Shown here piece by piece: positions 36,896 to 45,467 of a DNA stretch of 64,000 nucleotides (the first letter of the stretch is position 1; each line of letters begins with the position of its first letter). A program made the position numbers and the translations under genes. Origin of the DNA: an uncultured Pelagibacteraceae bacterium (GTDB lineage Bacteria > Pseudomonadota > Alphaproteobacteria > Pelagibacterales > Pelagibacteraceae); contig CACAZG010000002.1 in the NCBI GenBank assembly GCA_902536975.1, positions 1 to 64,000 of the forward strand, read 5' to 3'. Under the pieces are notes generated by a model that had not been told where the DNA came from, did no database searches, and saw nothing but the letters and a program-made list of their open reading frames with translations.

Positions 36896-37354
36896 TTAAT
36901 TTCTAACTATATTTTTCTCATTAAGTTTACTGATTTCAATTACTTTTGGATTTTGTGCACCATGAGGATGATCAGCTCCAGAATAAATTTTAAGCTTTGA
37001 CAATTGTTTTTTAGCAAGAGCACCGGATGGTAACATTCTTTTGACAGCTAATTTTAAAACTTCACCAGGCTTTTTCTCACTTAATTTTTCTGGCGTTATT
37101 TCTTTTATTCCTCCTGGATAACCAGTGTGCCTGTAATATTTTTTGTTTTGAAATTTATTTCCAGTAAATTTTATTTGGTCTACATTTTTAACAACAACAA
37201 AATCGCCATGATCCATGTGAGGAGTATATTTTGTTTTATTTTTGCCTCTTATAATTTTCGATACAACTGTTGCTAGTCTACCAACAACAGCGCCTGTAGC
37301 GTCAATTTCAAACCACTCGCTATTTATCTCATCTTTTTTAACAAATTTTGTCAT
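36896..37354 (-). CDS. rplM: 50S ribosomal protein L13
   Basis: Early-assembling large-subunit protein. WFEIDATGAVVGRLATVVSKIIRGK, HMDHGDFVVVKN and MLPSGALAKKQLSKLKIYSGADHPHGAQNP are family motifs. It is 152 aa. It is the first gene of rplM-rpsI-argC and carries a near-consensus promoter immediately upstream. Confidence 0.98.
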   Translation of the reverse strand: MTKFVKKDEINSEWFEIDATGAVVGRLATVVSKIIRGKNKTKYTPHMDHGDFVVVKNVDQIKFTGNKFQNKKYYRHTGYPGGIKEITPEKLSEKKPGEVLKLAVKRMLPSGALAKKQLSKLKIYSGADHPHGAQNPKVIEISKLNEKNIVRN

Positions 37355-37364
37355 GACTGCGGGA

Positions 37365-37393
37365 TTAATACTTATAATTACTTATATTGTCAA
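37365..37393 (-). promoter_or_regulatory. Near-consensus sigma70 promoter of rplM
   Basis: On the minus strand TTGACA is followed after 17 nt by TATTAA. The -10 box ends 10 nt before the rplM ATG (37354), so the leader would be only a few nucleotides. This is the best promoter match in the window. Confidence 0.7.
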
Positions 37394-37422
37394 TTTATTA
37401 TATTTTTTCAGGACTTAATGGT

Positions 37423-37453
37423 TGATTGAATTATGAGCATTTATTAGTAATAA
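37423..37453 (+). promoter_or_regulatory. Possible metY promoter and structured leader
   Basis: TTGAAT and TAATAA are spaced 16 nt apart in the divergent rplM/metY gap. Downstream, TTATTAG (37441-37447) can pair with CTAATAA (37482-37488), and the strong ribosome-binding site AAAGGAG (37491-37497) can pair with CTCTTT at 37458-37463. Translation-level control is therefore plausible. Confidence 0.35.
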
Positions 37454-37501
37454 TGACCTCTTTAAAAAGGAATTCTCTAAGCTAATAATTAAAGGAGCCA
37501 A

Positions 37502-38833
37502 ATGAGTGATAAAAAAAAAGAATTAAAACCAAATACTTATAAATTCGATACGTTAAGCCTACATGCTGGTTATCAACCACATAAAAACGCTGGTTCAAGA
37601 CAAGTACCAATTTACCAAACTACATCATATTTGTTTGATGATGTTGACCATGCCGCTGCTCTGTTTAATTTAGAAAGAGGTGGACATATATATAGCAGAA
37701 TTTCAAATCCAACAGTTGGTGTATTAGAAGAAAGAGTCGCCTCTCTTGAAGGTGGTACAGCTGCATTAGCTACATCCTCAGGAATGAGTGCAATTTTTTT
37801 AACTGTAATGACTTTGTGTGAAGCTGGTGATCACTTAGTTGTATCATCACAATTATATGGAGGTACTGTAAACTTATTTAGGTTAACATTACCTAAATTT
37901 GGCATTAAATGTACTTTTGTTAAGCCAAGAGACACAGAAGGTTTTAAAAAAGCAATTCAAAAAAATACTAAAGGAATTTTTGGAGAACTAGTTGGTAACC
38001 CAGGTAATGAGATAATGAATATGCCTGAAATTGCTAAAATTGCACATGAGGCTGGTATACCATTAATGGTTGATGCAACTTATCAAACTCCTTATTTGTG
38101 CAAACCTTTTGAACATGGAGCTGATATAGTTATTCACTCACTTACAAAATGGATGGCTGGACATGGATCTTCAATGGCAGGAATATTAGTTGAAGGTGGA
38201 AAATTTGATTGGATGCAAAATGATAAATTTCCAACTATGACAAAACCATATGAAGGTTATCACGGTTTATCTTTTGCTGAAGAATTTGGTCCAACAGCTT
38301 TTACAATGAAAGCCAGAGCTGAAGGTATGAGAGATTTTGGTCCTTGTTTAAGTCCACAAAATGCATGGAATGTTTTACAAGGTATAGAGACTTTATCAGT
38401 TAGAATGAAAAAACATTGTTCGAACGCAGAAGAGATGGTCAAATATTTAATGAACCATGAAAGTGTTGCATGGGTATCGCATCCAAGTGTTCCTGATCAC
38501 CCAGATCATGAATTGGCAAAAAAACTTTTACCTAATGGAAGAGGTTCAATGATAGCATTTGGTATTAAAGGTGGAAAAGAAGCTGGTGTGGCATTTATCA
38601 ATAATGTAAAACTAGCATCTCACCTAGCAAATGTAGGAGACACAAGAACTTTAGTCATACATCCTGCATCAGGAACTCATTCTCAAATGGATGAGGCAAC
38701 TTTAAAGTTTGCTGGACTTTCACATGATATGATTAGATTGTCTGTTGGCATTGAAGATATTGATGATATAAAAAATGATTTCGAGGTTGGTTTTAGAGCT
38801 GCAAGAAAACCAAGACTTGTATCTAATCAATGA
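37502..38833 (+). CDS. metY: O-acetylhomoserine sulfhydrylase (MetY-type), copy 1
   Basis: PLP enzyme of the Cys/Met metabolism family that makes homocysteine from an activated homoserine and sulfide (or a thiol). FDTLSLHAGYQPHKNAGSRQVPIYQTTSY, SSGMSAIFLTVMTL and the PLP-lysine motif VIHSLTKWMAGHG are diagnostic; VSHPSVPDHPDHELAKKLLPNGRGSMIAF is typical of MetY. It is 443 aa. It overlaps the hydrolase gene by 4 bp. A strong AAAGGAG ribosome-binding site and a foldable leader precede it. Confidence 0.93.
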   Translation: MSDKKKELKPNTYKFDTLSLHAGYQPHKNAGSRQVPIYQTTSYLFDDVDHAAALFNLERGGHIYSRISNPTVGVLEERVASLEGGTAALATSSGMSAIFLTVMTLCEAGDHLVVSSQLYGGTVNLFRLTLPKFGIKCTFVKPRDTEGFKKAIQKNTKGIFGELVGNPGNEIMNMPEIAKIAHEAGIPLMVDATYQTPYLCKPFEHGADIVIHSLTKWMAGHGSSMAGILVEGGKFDWMQNDKFPTMTKPYEGYHGLSFAEEFGPTAFTMKARAEGMRDFGPCLSPQNAWNVLQGIETLSVRMKKHCSNAEEMVKYLMNHESVAWVSHPSVPDHPDHELAKKLLPNGRGSMIAFGIKGGKEAGVAFINNVKLASHLANVGDTRTLVIHPASGTHSQMDEATLKFAGLSHDMIRLSVGIEDIDDIKNDFEVGFRAARKPRLVSNQ

Positions 38834-39648
38834 AATTTAAAGTAAATAATAACGAAGTTTATGCTTCAACGGGAGGAAGACCGTTTGATAAAAAAAAACC
38901 TTTAATAATATTCGTTCATGGCAGTGGATTAACTCATATGACATGGGTTCTACAAACTCGATACTTTGCATTTCATGGATATAATGCTTTAGCTGTTGAT
39001 TTGCCTGGTCACGGTCTATCAGGAGGAGAAAGTTTAAAATCAATAGAAGAAATGGCTGACTGGGTTAGTGCTGTAATTGATGCAGTTGGTCACAAAGAAG
39101 CCTCTTTGGTTGGTCACTCTCAAGGATGTTTAGTTACTGTGGAATGTACTTCACGATACCCTGATAAAATTAAAACATTAAGTTTAATGGGCGGTGCTGG
39201 TGCAATACCAATGAACCCTCAATTACTTTCATTAGCTGAAAATAATGATCCAAAAGCAGTAGATTTGATGATGGATTGGGCTCACGGCCCAGCAGGACAT
39301 TTTGGAGGACATCCAGTACCTGGATTGTATCATATAAATACAGGAACAATGTTAGCGAAATCACGTACTATACAAAACACTCTTGGTGTTGATTTCAGAG
39401 CTTGTGATAATTACAAAAATGGTTTTGAAGCTGCAAAAAAAATTAAATGCCCTACACTATCGATTTTAGCAACTGATGATAAAATGTGTCCTGTAAAAGA
39501 GGGAAAGAAATTAGCAGCTTTAATTGAAGGTAGCCAGGTCGACATTATAGATAACTGTGGTCATATGATGTTATTAGAAGAAGCAGACAGAGTTTTATCA
39601 GTGCTTAAAAAATTTATAACTACAAATTATCCCCCATTATCAAGTTAA
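38830..39648 (+). CDS. Alpha/beta-fold hydrolase
   Basis: 272 aa. Visible features are the oxyanion segment FVHGSGLTHMTW, the nucleophile elbow GHSQGC (Ser), the acid in ATDDKMCP and the His in DNCGHMMLLEE. It is smaller than MetX homoserine acetyltransferase and lacks its signature, so it should not be called MetX. Being sandwiched between two metY genes suggests a role in sulfur or thioester chemistry, but the substrate is unknown. Confidence 0.85.
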   Translation: MKFKVNNNEVYASTGGRPFDKKKPLIIFVHGSGLTHMTWVLQTRYFAFHGYNALAVDLPGHGLSGGESLKSIEEMADWVSAVIDAVGHKEASLVGHSQGCLVTVECTSRYPDKIKTLSLMGGAGAIPMNPQLLSLAENNDPKAVDLMMDWAHGPAGHFGGHPVPGLYHINTGTMLAKSRTIQNTLGVDFRACDNYKNGFEAAKKIKCPTLSILATDDKMCPVKEGKKLAALIEGSQVDIIDNCGHMMLLEEADRVLSVLKKFITTNYPPLSS

Positions 39649-39656
39649 ATTTAAGC

Positions 39657-39685
39657 TTGATTGTGTTTTTTCATTAAAGTTAAAT
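39657..39685 (+). promoter_or_regulatory. Possible promoter of metY copy 2
   Basis: TTGATT, 17 nt, TTAAAT in the 61-bp gap before the second metY, followed by a purine-rich GGAAGGGG ribosome-binding site. This would allow expression separate from copy 1. Confidence 0.35.
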
Positions 39686-39709
39686 GGGTTTTTAAACGGA
39701 AGGGGAAAA

Positions 39710-41035
39710 ATGAGTAAAAATAAAAATCCAGAAACAATAGCTTTACATGGTGGAGATTACAGAAGTGATCCAGCTACTACTGCTGTAGCAGTTCCACTAT
39801 ATAGAACAACTTCATATCAATTTAATGATACTGATCATGCAGCAAATTTATTTGCCTTAAAAGAATTTGGAAACATATACACAAGAATTATGAATCCAAC
39901 TAATGATGTTTTAGAAAAAAGAGTTGCAGCTCTTGAAGGTGGATTAGCTGCGGTTACAGTTGGATCAGGGCAAGCTGCTTCAACTTTTGCGATCATGAAC
40001 GTTTGTCAATCTGGCGATAATTTTATTAGTTCTACTGATTTATATGGTGGAACAGTAAATTTATTTACTCACACTCTTAAAAAGTTGGGTATTGAATGTA
40101 GATATGCTGATCCTTCAGATCCAAGTAATTTTGAAAAATTAATTGATGATAAGACTAGATGTTTTTATGCAGAAACATTGCCAAATCCATACCTTAGAGT
40201 ATTTCCAATTAAAGAAGTTTCAGACATTGGGAGAAAACATAATATACCATTAATAATGGATAACACTGCATCACCTGTGATTTGCAAACCAATTGAACAT
40301 GGAGCAGCAGTTGTAGTGCATTCGTTAACTAAATTTATAGGTGGACACGGAACAGTAATAGGAGGTTGTCTTATTGATGGTGGTAATTTTGATTGGACAA
40401 AAGATCCAAAAAGACAACCTCTATTTAATGAGCCTGATGCTAGTTATGGTGGGGCTAAATGGGGTGAAGTAGTGCCACAATTAACAGGAGCAAATGTTTC
40501 ATTTGCAGTAAGAGCAAGAGTATGTCTTTTAAGAGATCTTGGAGCTCCATTAGCGCCGGACAATGCTTGGGGCATAATCCAAGGATTAGAAACTGCACCT
40601 TTAAGAATGAAACAACATTGTTCAAATGCAGAAAAAGCAGTTGCATTTTTACAAAAACATAAAAATGTTGATAGAGTTATATATCCTACTCTTCATGAGG
40701 GTGAAATCGCTGCAAGATCAAAAAAATACCTTAAAGGTGGAAATGGTGCATTAGTTGGTATTGAAGTTAAGGGAGGAGTTGAGGCTGGCAAAAAATTCAT
40801 TGAGTCTCTTAAAATGTTTTATCATGTTGCAAATATTGGTGACGCTAGAAGTTTAGCTATACACCCAGCCACAACAACCCATAGCCAATTAACTGAAGAG
40901 GAGTTATTAGCTGCAGGTGTTACACCAGGTTATGTAAGGTTATCTATTGGTATAGAACACCCTGATGATATAATAGCAGATTTAGATCAAGCTTTAGGCG
41001 CATCAGGAAAACCTAGTTTGAAGGCTGTAAGTTAA
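39710..41035 (+). CDS. metY: O-acetylhomoserine sulfhydrylase (MetY-type), copy 2
   Basis: Second MetY-family enzyme, 441 aa. ETIALHGGDYRSDPATTAVAVPLYRTTSYQF, GSGQAASTFAIMNV, the PLP lysine in VHSLTKFIGGHGT and SIGIEHPDDIIADLDQAL are family motifs. It differs clearly from copy 1, for example in GKWGEVVPQLTGANVSFAVRARV, and may prefer another thiol or acceptor. Its last 23 bp overlap the convergent ctaA gene. Confidence 0.92.
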   Translation: MSKNKNPETIALHGGDYRSDPATTAVAVPLYRTTSYQFNDTDHAANLFALKEFGNIYTRIMNPTNDVLEKRVAALEGGLAAVTVGSGQAASTFAIMNVCQSGDNFISSTDLYGGTVNLFTHTLKKLGIECRYADPSDPSNFEKLIDDKTRCFYAETLPNPYLRVFPIKEVSDIGRKHNIPLIMDNTASPVICKPIEHGAAVVVHSLTKFIGGHGTVIGGCLIDGGNFDWTKDPKRQPLFNEPDASYGGAKWGEVVPQLTGANVSFAVRARVCLLRDLGAPLAPDNAWGIIQGLETAPLRMKQHCSNAEKAVAFLQKHKNVDRVIYPTLHEGEIAARSKKYLKGGNGALVGIEVKGGVEAGKKFIESLKMFYHVANIGDARSLAIHPATTTHSQLTEEELLAAGVTPGYVRLSIGIEHPDDIIADLDQALGASGKPSLKAVS

Positions 41036-42044
41036 ACTTAGTATTTATAAATAAAAAATAGATACAAGAACTTACTAAAAAAATAGAACTTATTTGGTGC
41101 ATTGATGCAATTATAATCTGTGCACCATGTAATAAGGTTAGTATTCCTAATATAATTTGTAAAATAATAAAAAAACCTAAAACATTTACAGGCTTATACA
41201 AACATTTGTTCTTATTTTTATATACATTAAAAAAAATACAAAGATAAAAGAAACCTATCAAATACGCTAGATTTCTATGAATAAATTGAACTAGAGAAGG
41301 ATCACTAAAAGCAGAAATTTTAAAAAGATTTGATAGATTATTATCGTCAGGAAAAAAAGAATTACCCATTAAAGGCCATGAGTTATAAATTTTACCTGCA
41401 TCCATACCAGAAACAAACGCACCTATAGTAATTTGTATAAGAATTAACATCAAAAAGGTAAATGTAAAAAAAGTATTTATTGTATTTTGATTATTTTTTG
41501 AGGCTTTAATTTTTAAATAGTTCCAAAAAATCAAGGATAAAATAATAAAAGCTATTAATAAATGTACAGATAATCTAAAATGACTAACATCTACCCTATC
41601 AACTAATCCACTGCTAACCATATACCAACCAATAAATCCCTGGAAACATATTAGTAAAAATATGAAATATAGGTTTAATAATTTTTTAAATTTAATTTTA
41701 AAGGTAAAATAAATTAGTGGAATTAAAAAAGAGATACCAATTAATCTTCCTAGAAATCTGTGAGCCCATTCCCACCAGAAAATTACCTTAAATTCCTTCA
41801 TATTCATGTCATAATTTTGAAGTTTGAATTCGGGAATTTCTTTGTATAAATCAAAGTACATATTCCATTGTGAATTGTTTAATGGAGGTAATAAACCTGA
41901 GAATAACTGCCATTGAGTGATGGATAATCCAGAATCTGTCAATCTCGTAAGTCCTCCAACTATTATCATTATAGAAATAAGTATAAACATGAACATTAAC
42001 CATGAAGAAATTTGATAATTTACTCTTAGATTTTCACTATACAT
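41013..42044 (-). CDS. ctaA: Heme A synthase (COX15/CtaA)
   Basis: Oxidises the haem O methyl group to give haem A for cytochrome c oxidase. 343 aa with eight membrane segments. GLTRLTDSGLSITQW near the N-terminus, WEWAHRFLGRLIG and QFIHRNLAYLIGF carry the conserved haem-ligating histidines; LHGAQIIIASMHQISS completes the set. The proteobacterial long form fits. It is divergent from the chorismate mutase gene with 43 bp between starts. Confidence 0.94.
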   Translation of the reverse strand: MYSENLRVNYQISSWLMFMFILISIMIIVGGLTRLTDSGLSITQWQLFSGLLPPLNNSQWNMYFDLYKEIPEFKLQNYDMNMKEFKVIFWWEWAHRFLGRLIGISFLIPLIYFTFKIKFKKLLNLYFIFLLICFQGFIGWYMVSSGLVDRVDVSHFRLSVHLLIAFIILSLIFWNYLKIKASKNNQNTINTFFTFTFLMLILIQITIGAFVSGMDAGKIYNSWPLMGNSFFPDDNNLSNLFKISAFSDPSLVQFIHRNLAYLIGFFYLCIFFNVYKNKNKCLYKPVNVLGFFIILQIILGILTLLHGAQIIIASMHQISSIFLVSSCIYFLFINTKFNLQPSN

Positions 42045-42087
42045 GAACGGATAAATATAATAATTTTTAAATTATCCAATTATATAA

Positions 42088-42381
42088 ATGTCGCCATTAA
42101 AAAAAAGAAAACTCAGTAAAATAAGATCTGATTTAGATAAACTTGATAATTCCTTAATTAAAATAATTAAAAAAAGGACGAATTTGGTTAAAAAAGTTTT
42201 AGCTCTAAAAGAAAAAAGAAAACAAATTGTTGATCAAAAAAGAATCAACTTAATTCTCAAAAATATAAAGAAAAAATCAATTAAAAATAAAATTGATCCA
42301 AAAATTACCCACAGGATATGGAAAAATATGATTTTAGCTTATATTGATTTTGAAAGGAGAAATTTTAAAAAAAGAAAATAA
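42088..42381 (+). CDS. AroQ-type chorismate mutase
   Basis: Converts chorismate to prephenate for Phe/Tyr synthesis. It is 97 aa, a single AroQ helical domain: SKIRSDLDKLDNSLIKIIKKRTNLVKKVLALKEK, with the conserved first-helix Arg and Lys, then VDQKRINLILKNI and HRIWKNMILAYIDFERR. TATATAA directly abuts the ATG. It is convergent with rpmG, 1 bp away. Confidence 0.85.
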   Translation: MSPLKKRKLSKIRSDLDKLDNSLIKIIKKRTNLVKKVLALKEKRKQIVDQKRINLILKNIKKKSIKNKIDPKITHRIWKNMILAYIDFERRNFKKRK

Positions 42382-42382
42382 A

Positions 42383-42574
42383 CTATTTGCTATGTGGTGG
42401 TAATTTCTTTTCAATAAAAATTTCGTGTTTTCTTGTTGCTGGATTATATTTTTTTGCTTTTAGCTTAACTTTAGCTTTTTCGCCACCAGCTGGTTTTTTT
42501 ACATAATAGAAAAAAGGGCTATCTGGTTTTTCTTCTGGAACAAGTCTTACTTTAACATGAGTTTTTTTAGCCAT
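42383..42574 (-). CDS. rpmG: 50S ribosomal protein L33 (zinc-free form)
   Basis: 63 aa. FFYYVKKPAGGEKAKVKLKAKKYNPATRKHEIFIEKKL matches L33; there are no cysteines, so it is the C-minus form. It is longer than usual owing to an insertion near GGEKAKV. It overlaps the merR gene by 8 bp. Confidence 0.85.
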   Translation of the reverse strand: MAKKTHVKVRLVPEEKPDSPFFYYVKKPAGGEKAKVKLKAKKYNPATRKHEIFIEKKLPPHSK

Positions 42575-42947
42575 TTTTTTCTTTAATTACAGTAATTAAG
42601 TTTTTTATTTTTTTTAATTTAGATTTAATATTATTTTTTTGTTTTATAGTGTTATTGTATAATTCGTCAATATCAGAATTTTCTGAATTTAGCACCTTTT
42701 TTACACCATTTAATGTCATACCTTTATCTTTTAATAAATATTTAATTTTTTTTAAAATATTAATGTCTTTTTCGTCGTAATATCTTCTTTTCCCAAAAAA
42801 AATCTTCGGTTTAATTTGTTTAAATTCTTTTTCCCAAAATCTAATAGTATGAGTTGAAAGATTTCCAGTTTTTTTATTTATAAGATTTAGCAATGCTGCC
42901 ACTTCTCCAATACTTTTATATTTAGAATTTTCTTTAGTATTAGACAT
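42567..42947 (-). CDS. MerR-family transcriptional regulator
   Basis: 126 aa. The N-terminal winged helix-turn-helix is recognisable from KSIGEVAALLNL ... STHTIRFWEKEFKQIKPKIFFGKRRYYDEKDINILKKIKYLLKDKGMTLNGVKKVL. The C-terminal part is a short Lys-rich coiled coil without an effector domain. A MerR gene after ihfA in the plsX cluster is a typical alphaproteobacterial arrangement. Target unknown. Confidence 0.88.
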   Translation of the reverse strand: MSNTKENSKYKSIGEVAALLNLINKKTGNLSTHTIRFWEKEFKQIKPKIFFGKRRYYDEKDINILKKIKYLLKDKGMTLNGVKKVLNSENSDIDELYNNTIKQKNNIKSKLKKIKNLITVIKEKNG

Positions 42948-43233
42948 CTCTGTTAATATATTCTTTAAATTCTTTAGAAGCTTTAAATAATATCACATTT
43001 CTCTCAGAAATAATTGTTACTTCTTTTGTCCTAGGATTGCGTCCCACTCTCTGATTTTTTTTTCTCAAAATAAAAGTTCCAAATTTAGCAATCTTAACTT
43101 TCTTATTTTTATTAATATTTTCTAATATTATTTGAAGTATATCATCTAACAATGTTTCACTTATTTTTTTTGAAAAACCTATTTGCATATAAATAGAATT
43201 GACAATATCTTTTTTTGTTAGGTTAACTCTCAT
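42940..43233 (-). CDS. ihfA: Integration host factor alpha subunit
   Basis: DNA-bending nucleoid protein, 97 aa. LTKKDIVNSIYMQIGFSKKISETLLDDILQIILENI and KIAKFGTFILRKKNQRVGRNPRTKEVTIISERNVILFKASKEFKEYI match IHF-alpha/HU-family proteins; RVGRNPRTKE is the DNA-intercalating arm. Context (plsX...ihfA-merR) supports IhfA rather than HU. It starts directly after the plsX stop. Confidence 0.92.
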   Translation of the reverse strand: MRVNLTKKDIVNSIYMQIGFSKKISETLLDDILQIILENINKNKKVKIAKFGTFILRKKNQRVGRNPRTKEVTIISERNVILFKASKEFKEYINRDV

Positions 43234-44241
43234 CTATCTTATATTCTCTTTTATTTGTTCTATAAGTTTTCCTCTAATAGTCTGCTCACAAACTTTTAGA
43301 GAATTTGCAAAACCTATAGAATCTGTTGATCCATGACTCTTTATAACAGGCTTACTAAGTCCTAGCAAAATTGCACCATTATACAATCTTGGGTCTAGTT
43401 TATTCTTAAATTTTTGTAAATTTTTAAAATTTAACAATGAAGATAATTTTCCAATTATGTTAGATGATAAAGCTTTTTTAAGTTCACTTATAATAAAGTT
43501 TGATGTTCCTTCAGCGGTTTTTAGAGCAATATTTCCTGTAAATCCATCTGCAACAATTACATTTACATCACCTTCCATTATATTATTACCTTCAATATAG
43601 CCATTGAAATCAAATAATTGATATTTTTTTTCATTAAGTATTTGATAGGTATCTTTAATCATTGCATTTCCTTTTAATTCTTCAGATCCTATATTAAGCA
43701 AAGCAACATTTGGTTTAACATTTTCATACAAGGCTTTAAGAAGTGCAGAACCCATAATTGAAAAATCTACTAGATTTTTTGAACTACATTCAATGTTTGC
43801 GCCTAAATCTAAAACTACATTCATCCCTCGTTTACTTGGCCATAATGCTGATAAGGCAGGCTTATCAATATTGTCAATCATTTTTAAATTTAATTTTGAT
43901 ATTAGGAAAAGAGCTCCTGTGTTACCAGCAGAAACTATTGCATGAGCCTCATCATTTTTTAATGACTCTATAGCAAGCCATAAACTAGTTTTTTTTCCTC
44001 TTTTAGCAGCTACTAAAGCGGTATCTTCATTTTCAACGATTTTGTCAGTGTGTGAAATCGTAAATCTATCAGATTGTAAATTATACTTTTTTATTAATGG
44101 GTCTATAAGATTTTGATTCCCAAATATTTTATATTGAACTTTTAATGACTTTTTTGAATGTATAGAAATACCCTCAATGATTTTATTTGGCGAGTTATCA
44201 CCACCCATTGCATCAATGGCAATAATTATTGGGTTGTTCAT
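43234..44241 (-). CDS. plsX: Phosphate acyltransferase PlsX
   Basis: Makes acyl-phosphate from acyl-ACP for phospholipid synthesis. IAIDAMGGDNSPNKIIEGI, SAGNTGALF, VVLDLGANIECSSKNLVDFSIMGS and VADGFTGNIALKTAEG are family motifs. 335 aa. The next gene is ihfA with no gap; the fabH gene usual between them in alphaproteobacteria is absent here. Confidence 0.96.
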   Translation of the reverse strand: MNNPIIIAIDAMGGDNSPNKIIEGISIHSKKSLKVQYKIFGNQNLIDPLIKKYNLQSDRFTISHTDKIVENEDTALVAAKRGKKTSLWLAIESLKNDEAHAIVSAGNTGALFLISKLNLKMIDNIDKPALSALWPSKRGMNVVLDLGANIECSSKNLVDFSIMGSALLKALYENVKPNVALLNIGSEELKGNAMIKDTYQILNEKKYQLFDFNGYIEGNNIMEGDVNVIVADGFTGNIALKTAEGTSNFIISELKKALSSNIIGKLSSLLNFKNLQKFKNKLDPRLYNGAILLGLSKPVIKSHGSTDSIGFANSLKVCEQTIRGKLIEQIKENIR

Positions 44242-44247
44242 ATGAAA

Positions 44248-44427
44248 CTATTCTTTGGGATCTATAACTTGTCTACCCTTATAAAAGCCTGTTTTTAAAT
44301 CTAGGTGATGAGACAATCTGTATTCACCTGACTTTTTATCCTCGATTATATTTTTCGAGGACTCATGAATATGAGAGCGTCTTTTTCCAGCTCTAGATTT
44401 TGTTGTTTTTCGTTTAGGTACAGCCAT
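44248..44427 (-). CDS. rpmF: 50S ribosomal protein L32 (59 aa, not in ORF track)
   Basis: Reading frame [26 protein letters not shown]... ending in ..[10 protein letters not shown] and a TAG stop. It has the L32 N-terminal signature and no zinc cysteines, as in alphaproteobacteria. It falls just below the track's length cut. It lies 6 bp before plsX and 2 bp after ubcC; the YceD-like (DUF177) gene common next to L32 is missing. Confidence 0.95.
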   Translation of the reverse strand: MAVPKRKTTKSRAGKRRSHIHESSKNIIEDKKSGEYRLSHHLDLKTGFYKGRQVIDPKE

Positions 44428-44429
44428 AA

Positions 44430-44903
44430 TTAAAATTTAAGTTCTATTATATCTTTTGTAAAGTTTTTTAAAGGTTTTTTTATAAGAAAATCTCTATATT
44501 TATCAAAATAATTAACTAATAAATCATTATGCCCTTTAATATTCATTAATCCTTCAATGAAATCAATTTTATCAGAATTATCTATATTTTCCCATTTTTC
44601 AACTTTTTCTAAAATACTGTAAAAAAGATTCACATAATCCTTCATTTTTTTATTAACAGAAACATCTCCATATCCAATTTCTCGTATGGATAATTCTATC
44701 TGTCTAATTACAAAATCAAATAAATTTTGAGCTTCATTTTTAGAAATTTCTTCTTTGAAATGTTTTAAAAAAAAACCAAAATGAAATAATAAAACTATTA
44801 ATCTGTCAGAAAAAGTATCAGAATTTTTTAAATTAATATAAAGATTTTTATTTCTAGTTAATTTTATTAAATTATTGTAAATATTTAGATAATCATTATT
44901 CAT
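44430..44903 (-). CDS. Ubiquinol-cytochrome c chaperone family protein
   Basis: 157 aa, related to the CBP3-type assembly factors of the cytochrome bc1 complex: [43 protein letters not shown] is the family core. The N-terminal part is divergent. It is upstream of rpmF-plsX, as in other alphaproteobacteria. Its ATG (44903) directly touches the ATG of the divergent bamE (44904), so promoters must lie inside coding sequence or the starts need revision. Confidence 0.82.
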   Translation of the reverse strand: MNNDYLNIYNNLIKLTRNKNLYINLKNSDTFSDRLIVLLFHFGFFLKHFKEEISKNEAQNLFDFVIRQIELSIREIGYGDVSVNKKMKDYVNLFYSILEKVEKWENIDNSDKIDFIEGLMNIKGHNDLLVNYFDKYRDFLIKKPLKNFTKDIIELKF

Positions 44904-45356
44904 ATGAAAAATACCTTATTAATTTTTCTATTATTTTTTACACTTAATTGTTCAATAAATAAAGTTTCAAATACGCATGGTATTAGATTTATTGATAAAA
45001 AATTTGACAAAATTTTATTAAATAAATCAAATAAAAATGATGTAAGAAAAATCATTGGCCCACCATCTTCTATCAGTTCTTTTGGAGACGTATGGTTTTA
45101 TATTGAAAGAAAAAAAGTAAACCAATCAATCTACAAATTAGGTAAAAAAAAGATATTAAATAATAATATAATTATTATAGAATATAATTCTATGGGTATT
45201 GTTAAAAAGAAACAATTATTAGACATCAATGATATGAATGATATTAAAATAGCAGAAGAAATTACTGAAAAGAAATTTAATCAAGATGGAACTCTATATA
45301 ATATTTTAACAACACTGAGGGAAAAAATAAATGCTCCAACTAGGAGAAAAAAATAA
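44904..45356 (+). CDS. bamE: Outer-membrane assembly lipoprotein BamE/SmpA-like
   Basis: 150 aa. Signal peptide LLIFLLFFTLNC with lipobox Cys17. The SmpA/OmlA domain is FDKILLNKSNKNDVRKIIGPPSSISSFGDVWFYIERK. It is expected to be a non-essential part of the Bam complex that inserts beta-barrels. Pairing with the ubcC-like gene is conserved in alphaproteobacteria. Its stop is 1 nt from the CCA of the convergent tRNA-Glu. Confidence 0.87.
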   Translation: MKNTLLIFLLFFTLNCSINKVSNTHGIRFIDKKFDKILLNKSNKNDVRKIIGPPSSISSFGDVWFYIERKKVNQSIYKLGKKKILNNNIIIIEYNSMGIVKKKQLLDINDMNDIKIAEEITEKKFNQDGTLYNILTTLREKINAPTRRKK

Positions 45357-45357
45357 T

Positions 45358-45432
45358 TGGCGGTCCCTAGGGGAATCGAACCCCTCTTTCATGGATGAAA
45401 ACCATGTGTCCTAACCGATAGACGAAGGGACC
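45358..45432 (-). tRNA. tRNA-Glu (anticodon TTC)
   Basis: On the minus strand GGTCCCT...AGGGACC forms the acceptor stem with discriminator G and encoded CCA. The anticodon loop gives TTC and the T arm is GGGGTTCGATTCCCC. 75 nt. Confidence 0.97.
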
Positions 45433-45467
45433 AGTCGATGATCTTTTATTGTAAATCTTTAAAATAA

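Noticed and set aside
38830-39648. Homoserine O-acetyltransferase MetX
   Set aside because: Too short and without the MetX nucleophile and lid signatures; only a generic alpha/beta hydrolase can be supported.
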